Source: Pseudomonadota bacterium (GTDB taxonomy: Bacteria > Pseudomonadota > Gammaproteobacteria > Pseudomonadales > Pseudohongiellaceae). Taken from it: a DNA stretch of 9,199 nucleotides. Both the position numbers and the translations under genes were made by a program. The DNA is taken from the NCBI GenBank assembly GCA_022563075.1, contig JADFOC010000036.1, positions 1,930 to 11,128 on the forward strand. The letters are read 5' to 3'. The notes under the pieces were generated by a model. It was not told where the DNA came from. It did not search any database and saw only the letters and a program-made list of their open reading frames with translations. Every line of letters begins with the position of its first letter. The first letter of the stretch is position 1. Shown piece after piece: positions 1-7,291 of the stretch.

Positions 1-48
1 AGTGCCGTCGACGTAGGCACTCAGTTTATTATTACGTTACGCACTTAA
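1..48 (+). other. possible 3' end of an upstream gene (15 codons)
   Basis: From the first base the + strand reads 15 sense codons (ending GTQFIITLRT) and then TAA at 46-48, 29 bases before the transporter remnant. This could be the tail of an upstream gene in the same operon, such as a receptor or binding protein, but the piece is too short to recognise. It contains a 6-bp inverted repeat, AGTGCC (1-6) and GGCACT (16-21), with a 9-base loop. No T-run follows, so it is not a convincing terminator. Low confidence that it is coding. Confidence 0.2.
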
Positions 49-77
49 CTAAGTACATAGCAGAGCATACTCTTTGA

Positions 78-910
78 TTGGTCACCGGCATTTCCTCTTA
101 TAAGCCTGCTATTAGTATTGTAGTTTCACTATTAAGTGGCAGCGTTGATTTAAGTCTATCCCAGTTATTCGAAGAACTAACTCAGCCTCAAAACGAGTTG
201 CGAGGCCAGGTATTGCGTGAAATCCGTATTCCTCGCACGATGGCTGCTTTCACCACTGGCGGATTGCTGGCACTGGCAGCGTAATCATGCAAGTGTTATT
301 GCGCAATCCATTGGCCGACCCCTATATTCTGGGCATATCTGGTGGAGCGGCGGTAGGGGCGCTATCGGCCATCCTGATTGGGGTTAGCGGATGGTGGTTA
401 TCGAATGCCGCGTTTGCCGGGGCTTTAATATCCGTCTTGCTGGGTCGACATCCGCATGTGCAGACGCTGTTAAGAGATGATCCAGCAGATATCGAAATAG
501 CAAAAAAGGTTCTCAACGACCTGGATCTCGAGGAATTTTCTGAAAGGCAGGTAGACACACTTTCCGGTGGTGAACGTCAGCGTCTCGCCCTGGCCATGCT
601 CATGGCACAAACACCGAGACTGTTTCGGTTAGACGAGCCTAGCAATCACCTGGATGTTGCTTTCCAGGTCAAGCTGCTGTCTGTGCTGGAAAAGAGAATG
701 GCCGAACAATCAGCGAGCTTGCTCATGGCAACCCATGATATTAATCTGGCTGCTCGCTTTTGTGACAAGATAATTCTATTAACGAGGGATGGCGGCATTT
801 TAACTGGCTCACGCCAAGAAGTGTTGACCGACGAAAATCTGTCTGAGGCATATGATTGCCCAATTCGATCAATCGTTAGTGATGACTTCGTACTCTTCTA
901 TCCATGGTAA
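78..910 (+). pseudogene. degraded FecCD-type permease fused to BtuD/FecE-type ATPase fragment (B12/iron-siderophore ABC importer remnant)
   Basis: The locus has two open segments. Segment 78-284 (TTG start) resembles the N-terminus of a FecCD/BtuC permease, with GSVDLSLSQLFEEL and the RIPRTMAAF region. It stops at TAA 282-284. Segment 287-910 is in another frame and resumes with the family hallmark MQVLLRNPLADPYILGISGG. One extra G near 279 would join the two as LALAGVIMQ, so a single-base loss explains the break. After about residue 50 of the second segment the permease stops, and an ATPase begins at GRHPH without a frame change. The ABC signature LSGGERQR (residues 92-99), Walker B with D-loop (FRLDEPSNHLD, with Arg in a normally hydrophobic position) and H-loop ATHD are present. 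Walker A and the rest of the permease are gone. The first membrane segment also looks too short. In the family, permease and ATPase are separate proteins of roughly 330 and 250 residues, so neither product could work. B12 versus iron-siderophore specificity cannot be decided. Confidence 0.85.
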
Positions 911-957
911 CGAAGAGCAGTTAAGTTCGAATCGTTAGTGGACAGGGTCTGAACGTA

Positions 958-2610
958 CTACACCAGCAGGTGTCGAATATCGGCCAACAGTTTGACCAGA
1001 TAGCTGGCGAACAGACCACCGTCGACACCATTCACAGCCCTATGGTCGTAACACAGCGTGAGTGGTAGCATTTTCCTTGGCACGAATTCATCACCGATGT
1101 ATACAGGTTTTACTTCGGTTTTGGCAACACCCAATATCGCCACTTCCGGCGCATTTATTATCGGAATAAACCCGGTACCTCCAATCGCACCTAGACTGGA
1201 AATCGTAAAGCATCCCCCCTGCATCGCTTCGAGTGGGAGTTTTCTTGCCTTTGCCTTAGCAGACAACTCAATGACCTCTGCCGCTAATTCCCAAATAGTC
1301 TTCTGATCGACATCTCTGAGCACCGGGACAATCAATCCGGCGTCTGTGGCTACAGCAATCCCTATATGTACGTATTTCTTTTGAATCGTAGTTTCGCCGG
1401 AAGAATGTAGGGAAACATTAAATTGAGGATATTCAATTAACGCCTTTGCGCACGCTTTTAGAAGAAACGCTAAAAATGTTAACTTGACGTTTTTGCGTTC
1501 TGCTTCTGGTTTCAATTCTGCTCTGAAATTTTCCAGATCCGTTACATCAGCTTCAACGAACTGAGCAACATGAGGTATCGCAGTCCAATTACGCTGCATG
1601 TTGCCCGCAATTAACTTATGTAGCTTGCTTCTTGGAAGCTGTTCAATTTCGCCAAACTGACTGAAATCGATATCTGGTATCGCTGACACCGCAGTGCTCC
1701 GCCCTCCCGTGGCACCGATGTGACTCTTGACAAATTCATAAATATCGTCTTTTAAGATTCTCGATTTCGCTCCAGTACCTTGCACCAACTGCAAGCTCAC
1801 GCCTAATTCTCTGGCCAACTTTCTAACTGCAGGACCTGCATAGACTCGATCATGTTCACTCACAACCGAACTACTGGCGGGCGATTCGGATTTGCCGGGA
1901 TCCTGCTGGGATTTTAACTGTGGTTGCGCAGAGGCTGGCGTTGGTTGTTCCTGCACCTTATTGGCTGCGCTCGAGGATTCCGGAGTCGTAGGCACCTGAG
2001 CATCACTGGTTAACAGCTGCAAGATCGGAGTACCAGTTTTTACCTTGTCACCGACCACGACGATTAGTGATTCAACAGTGCCAGCTTGAGGTGCTGGCAC
2101 TTCCATCGCTGCCTTATCAGATTCGAGAGTAATCAGTGGATCATCAACCGAAATTATGTCTCCAACTTTTACATTGACTTCGATTACTTCCACTTCGTCG
2201 TCGGTCCCAAGATCTGGCACCTCGATTGTTTGCGACAGCGGCACTGCATTCGGCGCTGGCAATGTAGCAGGCTCTGCCGTGTTTTTATGTGACGGTGAAC
2301 CGCTTCCAAGACTCGCCTGGCTTTCTGGTTCATCCTTCTTCTCGGCGGTAGATGGCTCAGACTCGACGCTGGTTGCCACTTCCAGGGTCAGCATTTCACT
2401 GCCGCTGCTAACCTGATCACCGAGATTAACGGCGATACTCTTTACCACCCCTGCCATGGGCGCAGGAATCTCCATGGCAGCCTTGTCACTTTCCAATACT
2501 AACAGCGAATCATTTTCTTCCACCGATTGACCTACTGAGACTAGCAATTCGATGACTTCTACGTCACTGACATCGCCCAGATCTGGCACTGTTATATTTT
2601 CAATTGGCAC
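958..2610 (-). CDS. aceF: pyruvate dehydrogenase complex E2, dihydrolipoamide acetyltransferase
   Basis: This is the E2 core of the cytoplasmic pyruvate dehydrogenase complex. It takes acetyl groups from E1 on lipoyl arms and passes them to CoA. The 550 residues show, in order: a lipoyl domain (about 3-78) with modified Lys in SDKAAMEIP (K43); an Ala/Pro/Ser-rich linker; a second lipoyl domain (about 127-200) with SDKAAMEVP (near K165); another flexible linker; a peripheral-subunit-binding domain (about 254-295, [16 protein letters not shown]); and the catalytic domain (about 320-550) ending with the active-site motif [12 protein letters not shown]. The His is present. The residue four positions later is Asn where E. 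coli has Asp, as in the Azotobacter/Pseudomonas enzymes. E. coli E2 has three lipoyl domains; two is common in other gammaproteobacteria. The start is GTG (2608-2610), supported by GAGGAG upstream. It follows aceE by 26 bases, so the two are surely co-transcribed. No lpd follows: after the stop come 47 bases and then the convergent transporter remnant. No clear terminator is visible in that gap. Confidence 0.96.
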   Translation of the reverse strand: MPIENITVPDLGDVSDVEVIELLVSVGQSVEENDSLLVLESDKAAMEIPAPMAGVVKSIAVNLGDQVSSGSEMLTLEVATSVESEPSTAEKKDEPESQASLGSGSPSHKNTAEPATLPAPNAVPLSQTIEVPDLGTDDEVEVIEVNVKVGDIISVDDPLITLESDKAAMEVPAPQAGTVESLIVVVGDKVKTGTPILQLLTSDAQVPTTPESSSAANKVQEQPTPASAQPQLKSQQDPGKSESPASSSVVSEHDRVYAGPAVRKLARELGVSLQLVQGTGAKSRILKDDIYEFVKSHIGATGGRSTAVSAIPDIDFSQFGEIEQLPRSKLHKLIAGNMQRNWTAIPHVAQFVEADVTDLENFRAELKPEAERKNVKLTFLAFLLKACAKALIEYPQFNVSLHSSGETTIQKKYVHIGIAVATDAGLIVPVLRDVDQKTIWELAAEVIELSAKAKARKLPLEAMQGGCFTISSLGAIGGTGFIPIINAPEVAILGVAKTEVKPVYIGDEFVPRKMLPLTLCYDHRAVNGVDGGLFASYLVKLLADIRHLLV

Positions 2611-2619
2611 CGGAGCCTA

Positions 2620-2625
2620 CTCCTC
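2620..2625 (-). promoter_or_regulatory. ribosome binding site of aceF
   Basis: On the minus strand GAGGAG lies about 9 bases before the GTG at 2608-2610, inside the 26-base aceE-aceF gap. It is the strongest Shine-Dalgarno match in the window. It decides the non-ATG start of aceF, which also gives the N-terminus expected for a first lipoyl domain. Confidence 0.75.
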
Positions 2626-2636
2626 AATCTTCGCTG

Positions 2637-5360
2637 TTAGTTTTTATCATCATCTGCTAAGACCATTATCTGAGTTTGCGCCAGAGGATCTGACTTAGCC
2701 TGGCTAATGCCATTTTTCTTCATGTATTCGATGATTTGCTTAGCCGATACTAATTCTCGAGATTTAAGTTCAGTCAAGGTTGCCAGCACGATAAACTTGC
2801 TGTCAACTTCGAAGAAATGTCGCAATTTTTCACGACTGTCGCTGCGCCCAAAACCATCCGTGCCCAGCACTCGATAAGAGTCCGGCACATATTCTCTGAT
2901 TTGATCGGGGTGGGATTTCATGTAGTCAGTGGTGGCAATGACCGGCCCCTGTCGTTTCGAAAGCTGTTGCGTGACATAGGGCAGTTTAGCTTTCTTGTCG
3001 GGATGCAGCATATTCTCTCTGCTGATCGCCAGGGCGTCTTTGCGCAGCTCATTGAAGCTGGTCACACTCCAGACGTCCACCACCATTTCGAATTCATCAC
3101 GCAGTATGCCGGCCGCTTTTTGTACCTCTCGAAGTATGGTGCCACTGCCCAAGAGACGCACCCGCAGATCATCGGCGCTTTTCTGGGTCTTTTTGCTGGC
3201 CTTGCTCGCACCGTCTTCAAGCAGATACATGCCCTTGAGAATGCCTGCTTCACAGCCTTTGGGAAGTTCTGGCTGTGGGTAGTTTTCATTCATTGTGGTG
3301 ATATAAAAGAATACCGATTCCATATCCTTGTACATACGTAGCAGACCATTATGCACAATGACGGCCAACTCATACGCATAAGTGGGGTCATAGCTCACAC
3401 AATTGGGAATTGTTGAAGCCAGCATGTGACTATGCCCATCTTGATGCTGTAGACCTTCGCCATTGAGAGTGGTGCGGCCAGCGGTTGCTCCGATCAGGAA
3501 TCCTCGAGCCTGTGAATCGCCAGCAGCCCAACACAGATCTCCCACTCGCTGAAAGCCAAACATGGAGTAATAAATATAAAAGGGGATAAGGGGAAAGTTG
3601 CTCACACTGTAGGAAGTGGCGGCGGCTAGCCAGGCGGAAAATGCTCCAGCCTCGGTAATGCCTTCTTCCAACATTTGACCTTCTTTGTCTTCACGGTAGA
3701 ACATCACCAGATTGGAATCGGCCGGGTCATAAAGCTGCCCTACCGAGGAATAGATTCCCAGCTGGCGGAACATGCCTTCCATGCCGAAGGTTCTGGCTTC
3801 GTCGGGTACAATCGGCACTACACGTTTACCAATTTCCTTGTCTTTGCAAAGCGTCGATAGCAGCCTGACGAACGCCATGGTAGTGGACAACTCTCTTTTG
3901 CCGCTGCTTTTGGTCTGATTGGCAAAGATATCCAGTTCGGGTATGGCCAGCGCATAAGTTTGAGACCGGCGTTGCGGCACTGGTGCTCCCAGGTTTTCAC
4001 GCATCTTGCGCATGTACCTAAGTTCCAGACTCTTCTCCGGGGGCCGGTAATAAGGCACCTCTTCCAACAATTCATCTTTGATTGGTATGCCGAATCGATC
4101 CCGAAATTTTTTAAGTGATTCTATGTCCAGTTTCTTGACCGAATGAGTAGCATTTTGCGCCTCTGCCGCACCACCAAATGCGTAACCTTTCACCGTTTTT
4201 GCAAGGATGACTGTGGGTTTTCCGTTAGGTTTTACTGCTTGCGCATAGGCTGCATAAACTTTATAAGGATCGTGACCACCCCGATTCAACGCCATGATGT
4301 CATTGTCGGATAAGTGCTCTACCATCTTCAATAATTCAGGACTCTTACCGAAGAAATGGTCCCGTGTATAGGCTCCACCACGGCTCCAATAATTCTGATA
4401 ATCACCGTCTACGGCTTCATCCATACGCTCCTGCAGCAAACCTTCCTTGTCTGCCTGAAATAACGGATCCCAGTGACGCCCCCAGATTACCTTGATCACA
4501 TTCCAGCCAGCGCCGCGAAAAATACCTTCCAGTTCCTGAATGATTTTTCCGTTACCGCGAACCGGCCCGTCCAGTCTTTGTAGATTACAGTTGATGACGA
4601 AAATAAGATTCTCAAGATGTTCGCGCCCAGCTTTACCTATCGCCCCAAGTGATTCGGGCTCATCCATTTCCCCATCACCCAAGAATACCCAGATCTTACG
4701 TTTCGAATTATCCAGCAATCCTCGACTGGTAAGATATTTCATGACGTGGGCTTGATAGATGGCTTGAATCGCTCCCAGTCCCATCGAGACAGTGGGAAAT
4801 TGCCAGTAGTCCTGCATCAGCCAAGGGTGGGGATAAGAAGACAGCCCACCGCCATCTACTTCCTGGCGGAATTTATCCAATTGTTCCTCTTGGATGCGAC
4901 CCTCCATGTAAGAGCGCGCATAAATTCCTGGTGAGGAATGCCCCTGAAAGTAAATCAGGTCTCCTTCATCTTGCTCATTTGGCCCGCGAAAGAAGTAGTT
5001 AAAACCTACGTCGTAGAGGGTGGCGGCCGATGAAAACGTGGATATATGGCCGCCTACGTTCGGGGTGCGTATGTTGGCACGCATCACCATTGCCAACGCA
5101 TTCCAGCGGATGATCCCCCTTATTTGCCGCTCCATAAACATGTCACCGGGCATCCGGTCTTCAATCAATGGAGAAATGGTATTACGATAAGGTGTGTTAA
5201 CCGATGAGTAAGGAGAGTATTGACCCGCTCGAGTCGCCTTCGCAACCAGGCGGCCAATCAGATAGTGGGCTCGATCGGTTCCTTCGGCTTCGATGACAGA
5301 ACGCAGGGCATCGAGCCATTCTCTAGTTTCTTCGGGGTTAACATCATTTTGCTGAGTCAT
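2637..5360 (-). CDS. aceE: pyruvate dehydrogenase E1 component (homodimeric type)
   Basis: This is thiamine-diphosphate-dependent pyruvate dehydrogenase. It decarboxylates pyruvate and reductively acetylates the lipoyl arms of AceF. With the start chosen here it has 907 residues, close to the 887 of E. coli AceE, and similarity runs end to end. The ThDP/Mg site is seen as GDGEMDEPES followed by NLIFVINCNLQ. Further hallmarks are the THSVKK region, PDEARTFGMEGMFRQLGIYS, EGITEAGAFSAWLAAATSYS, PFYIYYSMFGFQRVGDLCW, GRTTLNGEGLQHQDGHSH and, near the C-terminus, YRVLGTDGFGRSDSR. The open frame extends 14 codons further to an ATG at 5400-5402. I prefer the ATG at 5358-5360: MTQQNDVNPEETREWL aligns with the E. 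coli N-terminus, and GGGA/GGAG sequences precede it, whereas the outer ATG has only A/T-rich palindrome sequence before it. It is first in the aceE-aceF operon. The leader carries two palindromic operators, suggesting repression tied to pyruvate or a related signal (inference). Confidence 0.95.
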   Translation of the reverse strand: MTQQNDVNPEETREWLDALRSVIEAEGTDRAHYLIGRLVAKATRAGQYSPYSSVNTPYRNTISPLIEDRMPGDMFMERQIRGIIRWNALAMVMRANIRTPNVGGHISTFSSAATLYDVGFNYFFRGPNEQDEGDLIYFQGHSSPGIYARSYMEGRIQEEQLDKFRQEVDGGGLSSYPHPWLMQDYWQFPTVSMGLGAIQAIYQAHVMKYLTSRGLLDNSKRKIWVFLGDGEMDEPESLGAIGKAGREHLENLIFVINCNLQRLDGPVRGNGKIIQELEGIFRGAGWNVIKVIWGRHWDPLFQADKEGLLQERMDEAVDGDYQNYWSRGGAYTRDHFFGKSPELLKMVEHLSDNDIMALNRGGHDPYKVYAAYAQAVKPNGKPTVILAKTVKGYAFGGAAEAQNATHSVKKLDIESLKKFRDRFGIPIKDELLEEVPYYRPPEKSLELRYMRKMRENLGAPVPQRRSQTYALAIPELDIFANQTKSSGKRELSTTMAFVRLLSTLCKDKEIGKRVVPIVPDEARTFGMEGMFRQLGIYSSVGQLYDPADSNLVMFYREDKEGQMLEEGITEAGAFSAWLAAATSYSVSNFPLIPFYIYYSMFGFQRVGDLCWAAGDSQARGFLIGATAGRTTLNGEGLQHQDGHSHMLASTIPNCVSYDPTYAYELAVIVHNGLLRMYKDMESVFFYITTMNENYPQPELPKGCEAGILKGMYLLEDGASKASKKTQKSADDLRVRLLGSGTILREVQKAAGILRDEFEMVVDVWSVTSFNELRKDALAISRENMLHPDKKAKLPYVTQQLSKRQGPVIATTDYMKSHPDQIREYVPDSYRVLGTDGFGRSDSREKLRHFFEVDSKFIVLATLTELKSRELVSAKQIIEYMKKNGISQAKSDPLAQTQIMVLADDDKN

Positions 5361-5367
5361 GGTTACA

Positions 5368-5371
5368 TCCC
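5368..5371 (-). promoter_or_regulatory. candidate ribosome binding site of aceE
   Basis: Minus-strand GGGA sits 7 bases before the ATG at 5358-5360. A second purine motif, GGAG (5375-5378), lies 14 bases away. These support the inner start. The outer ATG at 5400-5402 has no purine-rich element before it. The match is moderate. Confidence 0.45.
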
Positions 5372-5405
5372 GTGCTCCACCAGGGTCACTGGTGAATTCC
5401 ATTTT

Positions 5406-5424
5406 TATGTAATTTTATTACATA
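5406..5424 (-). promoter_or_regulatory. operator O1, perfect inverted repeat before aceE
   Basis: TATGTAAT, spacer TTT, ATTACATA: two perfectly complementary 8-base arms around a 3-base spacer. It shares the frame ATGTA(A/G)T-TTT-A(T/C)TACAT with O2, 72 bases away centre to centre. It lies downstream of the predicted start of transcription, inside the aceE leader, where a bound protein could block elongation or form a loop with O2. The regulator is unknown; a PdhR-like GntR-family protein is the obvious guess from the target genes. Confidence 0.72.
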
Positions 5425-5473
5425 TCGGCCGGCATATTAGCGCATATATGGCCATTTTCCCACGTGGACTAGC

Positions 5474-5500
5474 AAGTTATGTAGTTTTACTACATAACTT
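5474..5500 (-). promoter_or_regulatory. operator O2, 27-bp perfect inverted repeat before aceE
   Basis: Two perfect 12-base arms around a TTT spacer; the core is ATGTAGTTTTACTACAT. Relative to O1 the inner base changes symmetrically on both arms (A to G on one, T to C on the other), so pairing of the arms is kept. It lies between the predicted -35 and -10 of the aceE promoter, a classical repression position. The inner GT-N3-AC spacing fits FadR/PdhR-type GntR operators, but the bases differ from the E. coli PdhR consensus (ATTGGT-N3-ACCAAT). Confidence 0.8.
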
Positions 5501-5503
5501 CAA
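5476..5503 (-). promoter_or_regulatory. candidate sigma-70 promoter of aceEF
   Basis: On the minus strand, TTGAAG (5498-5503) and CATAAC (5476-5481) are separated by 16 bases. Each matches its consensus at 4 of 6 positions. Transcription would begin near 5469, giving a leader of about 110 bases. Weak by sequence alone; its coincidence with O2 raises plausibility. Confidence 0.4.
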
Positions 5504-5705
5504 TTACCATTCAGTGCTGCCACCAATGCTTTATTCCCTTATTTTTTAACAGCTTAGATAAAATCAATAAGCTAGACTAAAGGTGATCAATTAAAAAATA
5601 GGCCGAAAACGTAGAAAAACACCCATCAGCAGCAGTGTACCCAGGCATTTGGCTTCCGAATGCTATCATTTACGCTGCTAGCACCACTAGTTCCGTTTAC
5701 GGCAG
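5504..5705. other. non-coding gap between ampE and the aceE control region
   Basis: In gammaproteobacteria with ampDE next to aceEF this position usually holds pdhR (sometimes also aroP). Here all three minus frames contain several stops and none resembles a GntR regulator. Minor structures: AGCTTA/TAAGCT hairpin arms (5551-5556 and 5568-5573), with no U-run in either direction; nested short dyads just after the ampE stop (GCTGC 5674-5678 with GCAGC 5702-5706, enclosing CTAG/CTAG and CCGT/ACGG), again without a U-run; and a + strand extended -10-like TGCTATCAT (5661-5669) pointing into ampE antisense. No convincing ampE terminator is visible. Confidence 0.55.
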
Positions 5706-6626
5706 CTATAGGATCCCGAGACCAAAAATCGTAATTAGGGCAAGCATACTGAGCCAAATTGCCTGACTGCGTTCAAGCAAAGCCTGCAAAGCTTCGATTT
5801 CAGCCGCCTTGCGTGTAAGTGCAGTGACCTTCTCTTCCCGCTCTTCAAGCTCTACTTCGACGATACCAGTAAGCGCACAACGCGCGTATCCATAGAGTAA
5901 TTCCGCCTGATCAGAATCTATACTGATATCCCAGAAGGATTTTTTGACGCTTTCAAAACACTGCACAAAATTTCCCGCGAGTGAAAACGTAATAGCCAGT
6001 AAGCGCATGGGAATCCATTCCAACACTCTAATGCAGATAGCGAAAAGATTTTTTTGTGCTTCGAGCTTCTCATCAGTATGACCATCTCGAAGTTGGAAAC
6101 TGATGTAACAAAATAGTGTACCCATCGGTCCAGTAAGCATGTACCAGAAAAACACAACAAACATTTTTTCGAAACAACGAAAAGTAAACTGTTTGCTGAA
6201 ATATTCGACTAAGCTGTCTGCATCATCCGCCGAGGCAGACTCTGGCATTGCCAACTCCTCTTGGAGATAGAGCGAGCAAGCCTGTATATCTCCAGCCTTC
6301 CACTTCTCAAGAAATTCGCTGGCCAGTTTTCCAGGTTGAGTTCGGTCGAAGGCAGCCAGCAAGACTAGAATATGCACCAGCATCGTAGGGATACCAAATG
6401 CCCTATCTGCAGCAATAAGCAGAATTACTCCAAGCACTAATAAAGGAATGCCGTAGAGCAAAAAAATCCCCAACAACCAACCTGATGATAGCTTGGCTGC
6501 AACATCAGCGGTAAAGGCCTCGATACGGCAACGGAATTTGAAAAACCAGGTATCATCAAAACGATGGAGATCTTTAAGCCAAAGATAATTAATTGTTAAA
6601 CTAATCAAAATAACCAGAAATTTCAT
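5706..6626 (-). CDS. ampE: AmpE, inner-membrane protein of the ampDE operon
   Basis: This is a 306-residue membrane protein (E. coli AmpE has 284). AmpE-like features are the N-terminal hydrophobic stretch followed by [17 protein letters not shown], a long hydrophobic block (about 50-93) with [16 protein letters not shown], a soluble segment, a second hydrophobic block (about 151-178, including [14 protein letters not shown]), then [19 protein letters not shown] (202-220) and a C-terminal membrane segment (about 287-306). A charged, probably coiled stretch (about 256-287) precedes the last segment. In enteric bacteria AmpE is encoded with AmpD and was proposed to act as a sensor or signalling partner in beta-lactamase control; its molecular role is not settled. 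The start overlaps the ampD stop by 4 bases (ATGA) and has no strong ribosome site, pointing to translational coupling. No active-site residues can be named. Confidence 0.88.
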   Translation of the reverse strand: MKFLVILISLTINYLWLKDLHRFDDTWFFKFRCRIEAFTADVAAKLSSGWLLGIFLLYGIPLLVLGVILLIAADRAFGIPTMLVHILVLLAAFDRTQPGKLASEFLEKWKAGDIQACSLYLQEELAMPESASADDADSLVEYFSKQFTFRCFEKMFVVFFWYMLTGPMGTLFCYISFQLRDGHTDEKLEAQKNLFAICIRVLEWIPMRLLAITFSLAGNFVQCFESVKKSFWDISIDSDQAELLYGYARCALTGIVEVELEEREEKVTALTRKAAEIEALQALLERSQAIWLSMLALITIFGLGIL

Positions 6627-7201
6627 TTGCTAAATGTCCGCTGGTAATTGGAGTATTTCAAGGCCGTTTTGTATCGATTCCAATCGAAGTGAGGCCCGGG
6701 GTCAGTTTTGCGACCGGGGGAAACCTCACTATGCCCTACAATCCTGTCCTGATTCAAACACGGATAATCGTTGAGAAGCAAATCGGTAATAGTAACAAGA
6801 GAAATGTACTGCTTGTCAGTAAAAGGCTCGAAGTCGGTTCCTTCCAATTCGATACCGATGGAATAGTCATTACAGTCAGATTTACCACAGTAAATCGAAT
6901 CGCCGGCATGCCAGGCTTTCCGGTCGAAAGGCACGTATTGGGTAAGCTCACCGCCCCGATCTATTAACAGATGTGAGGATACCTTGAGGCCCACGATTTC
7001 CGAAAAGTATGGGTGATCACTGCCATCTAGCTGATTGCAGAACAGCTGATCGATACAACGACTTCCATATTCGCCAGGAGGTAAGCTGATATTGTGAATA
7101 ACCAGCAGGTCTATTTCATTGTTGGCAGATCGTTGACTCTGGTTTGGTGATTCAACCAGGCGGGCACCGGAAAGCAGGTTTTTTTCTATCAAGAATTCCA
7201 T
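6623..7201 (-). CDS. ampD: 1,6-anhydro-N-acetylmuramyl-L-alanine amidase AmpD
   Basis: AmpD is a cytoplasmic zinc amidase that cuts the stem peptide from anhydro-MurNAc during cell-wall recycling, lowering the muropeptide signal that induces AmpC through AmpR in species that have them. The 192-residue protein matches E. coli AmpD (183) along its length. The zinc ligands are seen as H36 (LLVIHN), H157 (VGHSEVSP) and D167 (GRKTDPG). The catalytic Glu is E118 ([10 protein letters not shown]) and the Lys equivalent to K162 of the Citrobacter enzyme is K165. [18 protein letters not shown] and DPGPHFDW are also typical. There is no signal peptide, which separates it from periplasmic paralogues such as AmiD or AmpDh2. 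It is followed by ampE with a 4-base overlap and preceded after 90 bases by the DUF1631 gene. I see no strong promoter in that gap, so read-through from upstream is possible. The ATG is unique at this position, but the ribosome site is weak. Confidence 0.95.
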   Translation of the reverse strand: MEFLIEKNLLSGARLVESPNQSQRSANNEIDLLVIHNISLPPGEYGSRCIDQLFCNQLDGSDHPYFSEIVGLKVSSHLLIDRGGELTQYVPFDRKAWHAGDSIYCGKSDCNDYSIGIELEGTDFEPFTDKQYISLVTITDLLLNDYPCLNQDRIVGHSEVSPGRKTDPGPHFDWNRYKTALKYSNYQRTFSK

Positions 7202-7291
7202 TGCTGCAAATCGTATTAGCCGAGAACTTACTGATTTTAAGCAATGGTATCACACTACCCGACCGCAACTTGAGCGGCTATTGGCTTGCGC

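Noticed and set aside
1025..1050. AceF active-site motif DHRAVNG has Asn where E. coli has Asp
   Set aside because: The same Asn is normal in the Azotobacter/Pseudomonas type of E2, so it is a subfamily feature and not a defect.
2817..3341. 174-codon + strand open frame inside aceE
   Set aside because: It is antisense to strongly conserved aceE sequence and resembles no known family.
5220..5549. 109-codon + strand frame spanning the aceE 5' end and its operators
   Set aside because: It crosses the aceE start and both palindromes, and its translation shows no domain or ribosome site.
5551..5573. AGCTTA/TAAGCT hairpin considered as a terminator for ampE
   Set aside because: The stem is only 6 A/T-rich pairs with an 11-base loop, and on the ampE strand an A-run, not a U-run, follows it.
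5660..5734. 24-codon + strand frame (MLSFTLLAPL...) overlapping the ampE 3' end
   Set aside because: There is no ribosome site, it is mostly antisense to ampE, and there is no supporting evidence that it is translated.
7263..7277. CCGC/GCGG dyad between the DUF1631 gene and ampD
   Set aside because: A 4-bp stem with a 7-base loop and no T-run is too weak to call a terminator.
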